Shown: piece by piece, positions 1-12,261 of the stretch
Position numbering within the stretch: the first letter of the stretch is position 1
How the letters are laid out: each line of letters opens with the position of its first letter
Origin: Apricaphanius iberus
Lineage: Eukaryota; Chordata; Actinopteri; Cyprinodontiformes; Aphaniidae
DNA length: 64,000 nt
Assembly: GCA_028564705.1 (NCBI GenBank)
Contig: JAPXFQ010002842.1
Location: 124,001-188,000, forward strand
Direction: 5' to 3'
Notes under the pieces: generated by a model
Databases searched by the model: none
What the model was told of the DNA's origin: nothing
The model's input: only the letters and a program-made list of their open reading frames with translations
Made by a program: the position numbers and the translations under genes

Positions 1-172
1 TTTTAATTCTGCTTTTTGGGTAATAAAGGCCCTTCGGCCTAAAACTTTAATCAGTGTTTTTAAAACACTTTTCCCGACAATGAGTCCTTTTAAATCCTGT
101 AATTTGAGCGGCTCAATCAGACAGTTTTCCCCTTTTTGTTATATGTTTAATAAATGTCTTTTGAGCAGACGC

Positions 173-240
173 CCACGTGTGTTACAGGGAGCTAAGGTAA
201 CATTAGCCACGTTTTTTACAGGGAACTAAGCTAAGATTAG
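173..240 (+). repeat. 34-bp tandem repeat interrupted by the LTR element (left part)
   Basis: Two units of about 34 bp (CCACGTGTGTTACAGG... ending ...AAGATTAG) lie at 173-240. Another unit and the start of a further one lie at 4819-4866, on the far side of the LTR element. Joining the flanks restores the repeat phase. The CACGTG core is an E-box-like palindrome, but I infer no function. Confidence 0.75.
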
Positions 241-782
241 TGTTGAATTAAATAATTATCATAATTAATTCAATGCATGTTCAAGCAGAGACAAAATGGA
301 GCCAATTTCCAGTTCTTAACATTTATTTTGAACAGATTAACAAATTGCAGTTTTACAGAGGAAGTTGCCCCCCTCGTTCCTCTGGTCCAGAATTAAAGAA
401 ATCTGACAATTGAATGATCTTCATTTCACAGCTTTATAGAAACCGGGCCTCTAGGCGTTTCTACTCCCTCCAATCAGATCATTTCCATACAGTGTCTTAG
501 CCCTTATTGGCTGTCAGAAAATTATACAGTCATATGGGTGAGACGTCTTTTCTCTTGGTCAAAAGCTCATTCTGAGTTTTATGGTTTTATGGCAACACAC
601 TAAATCTACAGACATCCTGTTTTTACAGCTTGCAATAAAACTTACCCAAGAGTTTTATGACTTAAAAGCTTACCCCCATAAACAATACTGACAGACATAT
701 TTTTACAATCATGCAAGCTATATAAACAGACTTTTACCTTCTGAATAATAAAAGTTTAACACATATGCAGAATAACACCACA
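241..782 (-). mobile_element. 3' LTR of the retroelement
   Basis: 542 bp, beginning TGTGGTG at 782 and ending TTCAACA at 241 on the minus strand. A TATA-like TTTCTATAAAG lies at 442-432 and an AATAAA at 327-322, about 105 bp further on. This is the usual U3-R order of a promoter followed by a poly(A) signal. No second full copy exists in the window for comparison. Confidence 0.75.
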
Positions 783-794
783 ATTCCCTCTTTT
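783..794 (-). other. polypurine tract of the LTR element
   Basis: AAAAGAGGGAAT on the minus strand directly abuts the TG that starts the 3' LTR. This is the primer site for plus-strand synthesis in LTR retroelements. Further A/G-rich sequence continues to about 815. Confidence 0.75.
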
Positions 795-3700
795 CAATCT
801 TTTTTTGAAAATAGATTGATATCTTCTCTGTACTCTCCTTCAAGGTAAGTGTTTAGAACTTAAGATCAAAACCTGTAAAGCATTTTGAGAATGCAAGAAA
901 TCAAATCCAAGAAATTTCATCAGTTTAAAACATGAAGTCTTTCATATGATACCACAACAAGACTTCCAGATTAAAATTCAAAACACAAACTGTTAAAGTA
1001 CCTTTAACCTTAACTCTCCTTACTCAAAATGTAAATCTGTTAATTATAAATTCACCCTCTTTTGGCATTATACAAAAAAATTATTTTAACAATTCTGCAC
1101 TTGTGAATAAAATAGTTAAACAAATAGTTAAACAACCTGTAAAATGCAAAAAATTATTAATAAATGTTCAGTCTTTATATTTGTATTCTGTTCTTCTTTC
1201 TTCACTCTCATTATAGCCCCCCCCAATGGCACCTGGCAGCTGGAGAGCGATGTACAGAGCTGATCAGTGTGGAGGGCTCCTATTTTTTAGTGTTCCAGTT
1301 TTACTCCCATATATGCAGATAACCACTCTCTGAAATGCCAATTACTTCATTAATTGAGCATTTCCCCCAATAAACACAAATGCACAGACAGGCCCCGCTC
1401 CCATAGCTTAGCCCACCGATGTGGGCTGGTCAAAACCTGCTGTGCAGCTGATTGGTGAGTTGTGATCTTCTTCTGTAGATCCCTCTTTGAGATGGCAATT
1501 TCAATTTGCCCATCTCATTCATTGGCACATAGATCACACTGGATGAGTAATATCACCACCCAAACAACCTTCTGGGTGAGTTAGGCTCCGCCGCCTGTGG
1601 CCCCAGCTTCCGATTCAGCTTGGTCAAAACCTTCTCGACCCTCTTTAGGCAGATTCCTGCTGATCCTCGACCAGGTTTCGTCGTTGGCGTGGAGCTGCAC
1701 TTTGTGTGTGTTCCCAGCTGTCATCTGGAACTTGCTGAACCACTGGACTCCTCACGCCTTCGACCTGGAGCTGTACCTTGGACCCTTTCAGCAGCTGCAG
1801 TCAGCTGTGACCAGAGGAGACTGTGTGCTCCTCACGTGCTGCTGAATCCTGGAGATAATCCTGGGGGCATAAGCTTGTAAACATCTAAAAAAGACAGTTT
1901 TTTGATCCGGTCTTGTGATCACTCCTTTTCAATCTAATCCAACTGTATTGTGCCGAGAAATTATTTCACCCATCTAATTAAAAATAATCCCTGGGGAAAG
2001 AGCAAATCCATATTATTTTGGTACAACACCGTTGTTTTTCCTAAAAACTAAACCAAAACACCTCCCTCATTAATGGATTTAAAAGCAAGAGCAGGCTCAA
2101 GAGTTTACTTTTTGTCTACAGTTCAACTGATTACTATCCATTTGCTTGTTCACCCAAATTGATTCTTACATTTACTTATTTTATTTATCCAGTTTAAGAC
2201 ACTTATGTCTGTTCCATTACAATATATCCTTTCTTAAATTCAGTACATCCCTGTGGATGAAAACGTAAAAATACAGGGGTGTCCTCCAGTTCACCCCTGA
2301 AAATATACAGTCACTGGTGCCCCCCTGTGTGGGAGCAGAGCACAAGAGAGACGAACTTCTGCGCTGGTCTATAGATCTTTCTTTCTTTGGCAGTTATGGC
2401 GGGCGCCTGGCACTATCCGTCATCAGCCCACGCACCCCCACCCATCTTATCTCCCCAGGAACATAAATTACATCTCAAGAATGTTATCTGAGGGGTCTCT
2501 GTTGCGGGATGAGAAAAAGAGAAAAAATATATAATTAGAGTAAGAAAAAAAAACAGACAGACAGTCGATCCTCTCAGCTTATTCAAATCAAGTTTCATTT
2601 AAACTTTTTATTTTCATATTCATTAGTCTCCTTCCTCGAATGCTGAATTTAAATATCTTCCACACTCAGACTGCCTATGTGGGCTCTATTTTAATTTTAC
2701 TTCAATCAGTTATACTAGTAATAATTTCTTCAGTATTAATTCTGGTAAAAATATACTAATTAATAGGTTTGCTCTCTCCACCAGGAATAATAATTAATCC
2801 TTATACGTCTAATTAAACTGTTGTTCTAATACTTCCCCTGCTTATTTTAATTAATGATTCCTTCATTTTTCATCCAATTTATATTCTATACTTTATCAAT
2901 GCAATGCCTTTCTCTATTTTGTCAATTTGATAAATGTCTCTTCCATCTCATGTGTAAATTAAATATTTATAAAGATTGACCATCGCAATATTTTATCAAC
3001 ACACTTAGTTCTTAGAAAAATAAAATTAAATCAAAAAAGAAACAAACAAAAAGGCTGGATTTTTCTGTTAGATATTGCTAAAGCACCACTAAAACATTGC
3101 AATAACAAAAATAAAGTCAATAACCATCTGCAAAGATCCAGTCTCCAACTCCCCATCACTTAAGTGTACTGGATCTCTATCAAGCTGGCTCAGACAAAAA
3201 ATATCAAAATTAAAAACATCAAATGTTTAAAACAAAATCAGAGAACAGTACTGACTGATAAACACAACATAGTTTACAAAAACAGTCTTCAGTTTGCTAT
3301 ACTTCAAATTCTATCCATATTTCTAAAGAAAAATCCAAGATTTAAATCACTGACAAAACAGCTTCCCTATAAATATTGCCAAACCTAAAGTACTTTTTTT
3401 TAACACAATCCAATATAAATTCAAAGTACTTTTGCTTATATGATTCCTCTTTAAACAAACCCAAATGTGCTCACTTGCCCAAATATTCTGATTGTAAATA
3501 ATGAAAACATTTCATACTTCAAAAACATCTGTCCGATTCTGTGAAGGGAATCGAACATAGTCAAACTGATTTTTGCAACTAAAACTCCTCTTAAATTTTT
3601 GTAGGATACATAGTAGTCTAATTCCCCTTAGCAGTAAAACAAAACAAAAAAATTCAATAAAGGAGGTTCAAGAGATGAGATTTCTCTAAACAAAAACTAG

Positions 3701-4731
3701 TCGCATTAAAATAAAAAATAAAAAATAAAAACCAGCATTTTTTTCAGTATCCCTCTTTTCCTCTCAGGCTGAATCATGTTTTCTTTAATCCAGCTTCTCA
3801 AATTAACATTTTTCCAATCTAATTAATAAGCAGACCGCAGTTCAGAAATCTGGGTCAGAATCCAAGTCGAACCAAATATATAAAGGTTGAGAGAGAAAAA
3901 TAAAAAAAATAAAAATAAAAATAAGAAAAAATAAAGAAAATAAAATCAAAAAATCTAAATAAATTGTCAGTTACAGAGTCCCCACTAATCAAATGATATA
4001 TTATGCCATTATTCTAGGATCAGAACTGTTCCAAAATGTTTTAGGACCTGTAAATTTACTCTCAGCATCAAGTAAACTAGCTAACAATCAATAAATAACA
4101 TCTGTAAGATTAATCTTAAACTTTAAAACTAAAACCGATTCTTATTTGTCAAAACAAAATGTGTATTCAAATATATGGTAAAAATTATTTCAATGTAGCT
4201 GGTCCAATCACATTTTGCCTCTACACGATCAGAATAAATGAATTTAGAATTTACTTCTTACTTCCAAATTAAACCATCATTTCGATCACCGCGATATTCA
4301 TTACTTTCAATCCTTAGACCAATTCAAATTTATCCCCAGCCTTTTTAAAAACAAACTGATTACTTAAAGATGACTCTGTGTTTTAACCTTTTCTTTTTTT
4401 CAAACTCAAACATTCAAATCCCACTAGTTTAGAAAATATCACTATGATAAGTGTTGTTTTGCATGTTAAAAACATTCAATTTGTAACGGAATTGAAATGT
4501 ACTGGGTTACGTCTTGAGCCCCAGTTGAATTTTGATAACTCCAATAAGCCTTGAGTGTCCACAAAATCATTAAGAATGTTCAATTGTTTAAATAATTTAA
4601 CATCAGTCTCCTTTAGATCATTTATTCAGAGACCAAGCTATATTTCTAAAGTCTATAGAGCCATCAGAAATAAGCCAAACATAATGTTAGCATAAATGAT
4701 ACTATTTAAATCACAGAAAGAATTCATTCTC
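795..4731 (-). other. interior of LTR element, non-coding
   Basis: About 3.9 kb, strongly AT-rich with many A- and T-runs. The stretch 1200-1900 is more GC-rich and less degraded, but I recognise no protein in any frame. No primer-binding site could be placed because the inner edge of the 5' LTR is missing. Confidence 0.5.
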
Positions 4732-4814
4732 TTTTTACAACCATGCAAACTATATAAACAGACTTTTACCTTCTGAATAATAAAAGTTTTAACCCTATGC
4801 AGAATAACACCACA
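4732..4814 (-). mobile_element. 5' LTR remnant (about 83 bp)
   Basis: It matches the first 83 bp of the 3' LTR at roughly 90% by eye, including CTATATAAACAGACTTTTAC on the plus strand, then the similarity stops abruptly. The rest of the 5' LTR is absent, pointing to an internal deletion or to replacement of that stretch. Confidence 0.72.
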
Positions 4815-4869
4815 TTAGCCACGTGTGTTACAGGAAGCTAAGCTAAGATTAGCCACGTGTTGGCCCAGG

Positions 4870-7800
4870 CCGGCACTCAATGAATAAACATCAGAGGTGT
4901 TCAAATAAAGATCGGTTCAGAGAAGATTAAGAACAGCAACTAATCGTATTAGCCATGTTTGAGACCCCTTTTGTATCAAAATACTGGAATTAGATTGTTT
5001 ACTTCGGTGACCAATCCATGAATAGAAGTAAGTTCTCAAAGATCAATAACTTCTTATCCAGATCATTTTAAACAAACATTTCTTGATCCAAAGAATCTTA
5101 ATTTTCAGTTTTATTGGTTTACACATAAATTAATGGTGCTAAATTAGTTAATCTAATTACAATTGGTAAACTAATTTAGCTTTCATTCTTAAAGCATCCA
5201 CATTCCTCCAAGCATAAATCAGAATTAACGTTTTCTATCTTTATTGCATTTTTTTATCCATTTGTTTCTTTTATTTATTCGTTATTCATTTAGTTTGATC
5301 AGTATTGTGGTGGTTATTAGTATTGAGTGATTAAATGTTTATTTTCCTTCTTCTGTAAATAAATTTTGTATTTTGGAAAGTAAATCTTGTCATTCTTATT
5401 CAACACCCACATATGGCAAGGCTTCATGATCAGTAGATCATAAAGAATTCACTCGTTCAGATTATGAGACTGATATAGATATTTGGCTATTAAAATAGTT
5501 CCTGATAACAGGTGGTGCCCCAAATATATTCATAATTTTTTATAAATTATTTATCTTATTGACTGCCATAAAGAGTCCTTTGACTGTTAATAGACAAATA
5601 CCTGCATTTTTACCTCAAACCCGCAATAGCTGTCATGGTTTGTAGAGCTTTGCAGAGAGTTGGAGGAATGAAACCAGCAGGCAGCAGCTGGGAGAGAAAG
5701 CTGAGAACTATCCCCAAGAAATGACGCTGGAAATGCACCAAGAAAATACCAGAATAAAGTGAAACAAGCAGGATCTGAGCAGAACAAGAAACCAGATAAA
5801 TAGTTAGAATCCCAACGCAGCAGGAACCCAGGAAGACCCAAACAACCATAACGAAACCAAACACTCGATAGAAACATGAGAACATTTCAAATTTGCCTTA
5901 AACTGTTTTAGTAAATAAGTAAAACGTTATTATTGGCGCATAAAATCACAAGAGCAAAGAATGCATAAAAAGGCTGATTAAAACTATTAGTTATGACTGG
6001 ATTTAGAGGAGAAGGAGTCTGGATCTTCTACCAAAGGAACCGTTCAGTTCTGGATGGACCAGAACCTGATGCAGGTTGAATCATCACTGCCAGACAGACA
6101 ACAGTATCTAGAAAAGCAAAACCTTCGCCAAGGCAGATTTGTCGGGCGATCTGCGTCGTCCCCAAAATCTAATCACCGTGAACATTTCCTGAAAATGTCA
6201 TCAAACTCTATCTGTAATGTTTTCAGTTTCTTACAGACAAACTAAACAACAAAATGTTTATTTTCTGGTCTTCTGTTGACAAAAATAGAGAAAATCAAAC
6301 ATCCTTTCACTTTTTACACACCAGGGGTCGTCTTAACTTGATATTTAACATATTTGACCATTTTTTAAAGAATGTTGACGGAAAAATCTGAAGGCATTCC
6401 GTTGTTTTTTACAGAATAATATTCACACCTCTGACCACTTGATGCAAATGCGGAGATAGTTTTAACTTTACGCATGCGGTGCGTGTAAATAAACCAGTTA
6501 AAGAAAGTATTCCCAGACACTGTATTTATTAATGCATCTCACTGTCCCGGAGCTGACTGCAAATAGAAAAGTTACTGAGGCTTCGGAGTGCCACTGTAGC
6601 CGGTGCAGCTGGTTAGACGCTCCAAAGAGCTGAACGTGTACCAAACACCAAAACTGCTGCTTTCCTCCAATAGCTTACAGATCAGGAAACGGTTCATTAC
6701 GACTTCTGATCGCTTCGGTTGGATAAATGTTTCCTGATTTTAAAACTTTAGCTGAAGTGGAGCTTAATTCCAGCCTCCAGTGTGGCAGCGGAACGTGGAT
6801 TCAGCTTTGCCTCAATGAGCCGCGTTTGAAACGCTTTCAACGACAAGCTAATTCAACTTGCTTTACATGATTTGGTGGTGAAGAAACAAAACTTTTGATA
6901 AAAACATGGAAAGTAACAACAGCAAGTAAGACATGAAAGAATAAAAACACAAAAAGTAAAAAAAGAGAAAGTAAAACGGCATCTAAGTGCAAAAGCATAG
7001 AATACAACATTAAAGAAAATAACTACAACAGCAACCAAGCGTAAAACACAAAATTATATTAGAACAGTGCTCAAAGGCAGCTCTAAACAGAAGGGTTTTT
7101 ATGCTTGATTTAATAGAGCAGCAGGCATTGGTACTTTAAGTGCAATCAGAATATTATTTAAAATGACTACGAACAAATGCTACCGCGAACATTTGCACAT
7201 AACTTCGTTGCACTTTATCCAGCAACAAAATGACTCTGTAAGCAAATCCAGCCTCGTTCTGACCAGCAGGAACTTTCTTCTATTGTTAAAGCCTCCAGTT
7301 TGGCAACACTTCCGCTTCCCAGTGTTCCAGATCATCGCGTATTTTAACGCTAACTGCTCACTAACCTCTTTTAGCATCGGTTGCTGGTATGGGGCGTTCA
7401 GTTTGTACTCGGAAATTCCAGCTTCCAGGTGGGAAAAATCAACTGAAACGCCCTTTGAAGTCGGACCTCCCACTCGGAGAGTCAGGGATTTTTATTTTGC
7501 TCCGACTTTTACCTCCAACATGGCCGCCCTTGACGTCAACAATAGTAGCTGTGGTGGGAAAACATCTATTTTACTAGAACTACTAGTAAGAATGCGTCTA
7601 AAGTCCATCTTACGTGTAGAGCCTGAAACTTAAGTCTTAACAAAATAAAAGTTTGTATATGGAAAAATACAGCTTAAAACGATGTTTGTAAGAAGTACTA
7701 TAATCTACGGCTACCAGGGCGTCGCCATATTGGAATCCCGATTTATCGGACGTTAAGCGGAACACTGTTTACTCGGGCGTGACCCCAAACCCAGCAACAC

Positions 7801-8215
7801 GTTACCAACTTCCGAGGTAAATAGAACGCACCGCTAGCTACTACAGATGTTACTGAGCTGAAGGACCCCTCTTAGCTGCCCTCGTTGGTGCCTGAGCAAT
7901 AACGTATCAGCAGACTGAACATCTGACTGTAATAATGTGTTAGAAACGTTTCGGAGCTCCACACCCGGCGTTGCATCCCAGTTAAATACTAAAATAAAGT
8001 TATTTATCTAACATCTTCTATTGTTTCCATGCATAGTACAGGTAAAAAAGGCCAAATAAAAGCAGAAATATTATGTGGGAAGAGGAGGAGTTCAGTTTGT
8101 GGATGTTTTTAACGTTTTCTCACAGAGACGATGTAGAGATCTCAGATTCATTTCCTTTGAATGACAAGAAGATTCAGTTTTCTGTCTCTGAATTAGACAG
8201 GAAACGATTTCTCAC
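4870..8215. other. intergenic, no supported gene
   Basis: AT-rich sequence without recognisable coding regions. At 7400-7560 there is a GC-richer stretch resembling dispersed fish repeats, ending near an ATGGCCGCC string. A 161-bp segment at 5614-5774 on the minus strand has splice-like edges (see findings) but cannot be assigned to a gene. Confidence 0.5.
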
Positions 8216-8535
8216 TGGGGCTGGGTATCGATTCAAAGTTCAAGAATCGATTTGATTCTGATCCAGTTCGATATAAACATGGGTAAGTGCTATAAAAAAC
8301 ATTTTTTGTTGAGCTGTTATCTTAATTCAACGACATTTTACCAAAAACAAACTGTATTAACACTTTCAGAACTAAACCTTAAAACGACTGTCTGGGTTTT
8401 TATTTCCTATTTTAGGTGTAAAACTGGGCAAAATATGTTAAACAATTAAACCGACTTTGATTTCGATACTTTATTATTTCTATAAGAATAGATTCAGAAT
8501 TGATTTTTCAATATATTTTTTACATCACAGCCCTA
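8216..8535. mobile_element. MITE-like element (family also at 23.7 kb)
   Basis: The left end GGGGCTGGGTATCGATTC and the right end CAGCCCT are roughly inverted. The interior carries a TTTAATTGTTTAACAT motif on the minus strand and shares about 150 bp, in inverted orientation, with 23675-23835. This fits a non-autonomous hAT-like element. No target duplication was verified. Confidence 0.45.
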
Positions 8536-9260
8536 TTCCTCACCCTGAGCTCAGAACCAACACGCTGTGAAATTAGCTGCAGCTTTATCTCCTCTTTCTT
8601 AATTAAATTAGAGAATAAGAATAGAAATGGAGTCGGCCTGTTTCTCCTCCACCCTGCAGACGTGGAGAAAGGTGGAGAACATCAGGTTGAACTCTCTAAC
8701 TATCATCCATCTGCTGCTGCTGATTAAAACCTCCTCATTAACTCCAGGATTAGAGCTTCTTCTCTCTGTTCTTCCACTTTTTTACTCCTCCTGCAGCTGA
8801 AGCAAAGTGACTTTAATGATTGGTGAAGTGTGGGCGTGACTCCCAGTAATGAAGACCAGTCCTCTGGGCTCCTCCAGTGGCTGCTGGAAACACCGCAGCC
8901 CGGCTAAAGTGGAAGCAGATGAGCAACGATTAAATCTGGAGCCGCAGGTTTGGGTTTCAGTGAGGTCATCGACTGGAACCAGAACCAGGTTTCTGGGTCG
9001 GGTTTCTGCAGAACAGCAAAACATTTAACTTTGGGTCCACTTTGCTCGCCATGTACGGACATTTAAGGTATTCTCCAGACCATCTGAAGTTCATCATCAG
9101 AGGAAAACATCTTAGCTAGCTGCCAACAGAGCTGAGCTGGTGTTGATCTTGGTTCAGAGAGGCTTTTTATTTCTTCCACAAAGGATGGAAGTGGAACAAA
9201 AACCACCAAAAATACTAAAATAACTGCATAATAACGTTACACTACTGGTTATATTAATAC

Positions 9261-9789
9261 CAGAGGTTGCTAGTAACTACTTACATTTAATTGAGTAGTT
9301 TTTCTCCACCAAACATTGAACTTTTACTTAAGTACGAGTAAATATTAAAGTAATTATTATGAAGTATCGCTACCTGTTGTCTGTAAATCACGTTTGTTGT
9401 TCTGATTTTGTTTTCCAGCTGCTGAACTGAATAATATGTTGTCACTGGAAGCACTTTACCCAGAGATACATTACTATTTAAAATATATTAATAGGTTTTT
9501 TTAATTAACATTTCAATCAATTTTTCAGCTTCAGTTCTTGTTATTGTCTACTTATAATTGTATGATTTCACTCTTTCTTTGGACTCTTTAAAACACCAGA
9601 ATTTGCACATAACTTTGTATTTTTTTCTGTCTGATGAAATCATTAAAAAAGTACAGCGAATAGAGCTGATCTCATACATATTACTATTTTACTATTGAGT
9701 AATGTCTTTTACTTTTACTTGTATAAAAATATGCTGAAGTAAAGCTACTTTTACGTGAGAACAATTTTTGTTTGCTCTACCCACATCTG
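9261..9789. mobile_element. hAT-like MITE (CAGAGGT...ACCCACATCTG)
   Basis: 529 bp with terminal inverted repeats CAGAGGTTGC at the left and CTACCCACATCTG at the right. Inside are many TTTACTT/AAGTA motifs (TTTTACTTAAGTACGAGTAA and mirror versions), a very common fish non-autonomous hAT signature. The 8-bp flanks do not match by eye, so the target duplication has decayed. Confidence 0.62.
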
Positions 9790-11520
9790 GCCGTGACACA
9801 GAAACATATTAAAACATTTTTCAAAGCGTTACATAATTGAGAACAGCTAAATTCGTGATAAGAATGGAGAGAACATCTTAAAGCAGGAAATGTGGAGCAT
9901 ATTTTGTTTTTCTACAGCAATCCACAGATCAAATAATGGGCAGCATAGAGCAGCAACATTAACAGTATAATAAAACAGAAATGACTCATTATATTCACCA
10001 TGGTAGATAAAGTTCAGCAGAAAATGAATCACGTTTATTCATAAGGTGTTGAGCTTAGAGAAGAGAAACTTACTGCCAACAAAGTCACACAGCAGGATTA
10101 CGACTGGCTGCTTTAGTGGTCAAAAAAATCAAAAAATATTCTCCTACAGGGGCGGACTGGCCATGGGGAGGTGCGGGAGTTATTTATTAAAATGTTTATT
10201 AAAGTTTTTATTTATTTAAATGAGATATTTTATTTAAATAACATTTTCTTTATCATATTTTTCTACCACCACAAAGATTATCGTAAATTCTGTTTTTATT
10301 TTCTGTCTATAATATGAAATTCTCATAATTTTCTCAGCACTTTGATGACGGTTGAAGTTTTCTCGCGGATCCGGCTCCGGGTTCTGGTCGGGCATCCGAA
10401 CCGGACCTCCGTCTTTTCCCCGGACAGTCCCAGAACCAGACCGACGTGTCGCTCGGGTGTCCGACCCGGTTCTGAGAAGCGCCCCCTGCCATGAGCAAGG
10501 GCCACAAACAAAAACCTCTGATCCGTGAAAACTTGGCATCAAACCCCAGCCAATAAAAACAGAGACAGAATACAATCATGCGGTAAATGCTTCAGAACCG
10601 ACTGAGCTCTAGTAATCCCTGCCGGCTCTTGTGCAAATGAAGTCTCTGCATGAATTTTAATGAAGGCTAACTTCTGCTCATGTGGAAACAAGTTTCCCTT
10701 TATCTGCCTTCCTCAGACTCTGCGTTAATAACCAAACAACAGCGACAGCAGCAGAGGGGAAGAAGGACGTAGAGAAGCATGAACTCAGTGTGACACAACC
10801 GCTGAATTCACATCTGAAAACGTTTAATAAATCATCTCCAGGAACAGAGGAGGCCCCTCCAAACCAGAGACCAGCGGTGAAACTCTGCTGCTCTGAATGT
10901 TGCTGCTGGAAATGAAGCTGAGCTGTACTGCAGACGGAGCTGCAGGTGAAGCTGTGGGCGGAGATCTGGTAGGTGTCCAGGTAAACCTGCACATGTTGTA
11001 GTCCAGAGTTTACAATCCCAAGAGCCATTTTCCCCAAGTTCAGCTAAATGAAACTTGTTTAGAGCTGCAAACCGTTTTATAAGAAAGTCTACTTATAGTT
11101 CTGAGAAATATTGTTTAAAGACCCACCATTATGTGAGAGTAGTAGGTTTTGAAATAAAGGGAAACATTTATGAAGCAGGATATATATATAAATATATGAA
11201 ATTAAAGCAGATAGTTTCTACAGGTACTTCTCAGCGGATCAGAACATGCTGTCCAAAGCATTCTCCCAGTCCCAGACTAAAGATTACCAGTCTATAGGAA
11301 TCTTCCTGGTTGGGGTTTGCAAAACAGCTGGTTTTTGTAGCTGTGTTTTCTATTTGAGTAAACTTCAAAATTCGCATAACATCGTTTTTTCCCCTCCGCG
11401 TTACACTTCTAATTATCTATTATAATAATTATGTATGTGCAATATTGGTTGATTTCCCCCCCCCCCCATAAAATCAAGCAATAAACATGTAACAAGGAAT
11501 GTCATTGATAGATACATTAC
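9790..11520. other. intergenic, no supported gene
   Basis: It contains an isolated transposon-end-like CAGGGGCGGACTGGCCAT near 10147 and a GC-rich patch at 10365-10490. A 119-codon minus-strand ORF at 10678-11037 matches nothing I know. A short C-run lies near 11457-11467. Confidence 0.45.
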
Positions 11521-11524
11521 ATGA

Positions 11525-11900
11525 CAAATAGGGATGTAAGAAAACATCGATATGCCAATATATCGCAAAATATTGTGTCACAATATTGTATCGATATTTA
11601 AAAGCAAAGTATGTTTTTTTTTAAAAGAATTTTGAGTAAACTAGTAATAATTAGAGTCATTTTTGTTATAAAATGAAAAGTATTACTGGTGGTTGGTGGC
11701 TGTTTTCACCTTATTTTTTTCAGTGGATCAACTAGATCTGATGATAAAACAGAATGTTTAAAATGCTGTGACAGATTTTCTAGTTAAATTAAGTTATGAA
11801 AATCTCAGTATATATTACTCAAAGTATTTTAATATATTGCAAGATATTGTATCGGCCCATTTGTATAGTATTGCCAATAAGCCATATCGGTATTGCGAGT
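11525..11900. mobile_element. MITE-like sequence rich in ATCGATAT motifs
   Basis: It starts TAGGGATGTAAGAAAACATC and has repeated ATATCG/CGATAT motifs at both ends (near 11550-11590 and 11850-11895). This is typical of fish hAT-type MITEs. The right end is not sharply defined. Confidence 0.42.
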
Positions 11901-12261
11901 GCGCATGAATGCGGCCCGGATCCACGGTCACGGCCTTAGGACCAAAAACAAACCCCCAGTTCGACTGTAAACAGCGTATGCATGCGTTTATTTTCGTTAA
12001 AGATCCTATTAAAGTCTCTTAAAGGCTGTTTTTTGGTGGACTTTTCATTTATCATTGTGTTAGAAATGGAAGTTACCAAATTAAACGGTGGAGAATGCAA
12101 AACGAACCCGTTTATGAATGATACCGACCCTTGTAATGGACCACCATTTATTTTGTATACATTTATATAAAGAAAAGAAGGATCCGAATGGACGTGTGAG
12201 GTGGATAAACAAGATAAGAAATGTGTGATTAAATATGTTAATTGTTTGATATTTCTGTTGA

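Larger units (their letters stand above)
241..4814 (-). mobile_element. LTR retroelement, degenerate, minus strand
   Basis: Both ends share about 83 bp (700-782 and 4732-4814) starting TGTGGTGTTATTCTGCATA on the minus strand. The left end is a full LTR (TG...CA) preceded by a polypurine tract. A 4-bp target-site duplication TTAG flanks the element (237-240 and 4815-4818). The interior is AT-rich with no recognisable gag, protease, reverse transcriptase or integrase. A 61-codon minus-strand ORF (2598-2413) begins with a signal-like hydrophobic stretch and might be an envelope leader remnant, but this is weak. It could be an old fish endogenous retrovirus or a non-autonomous LARD-like element. 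Confidence 0.78.

Noticed and set aside
7163..7633. 156-codon plus-strand ORF
   Set aside because: No recognisable domain; it overlaps a repeat-like GC-richer stretch and has competing open frames.
10678..11037. 119-codon minus-strand ORF
   Set aside because: No known motif and low-complexity Ser/Cys composition; a plus-strand frame overlaps it as well.
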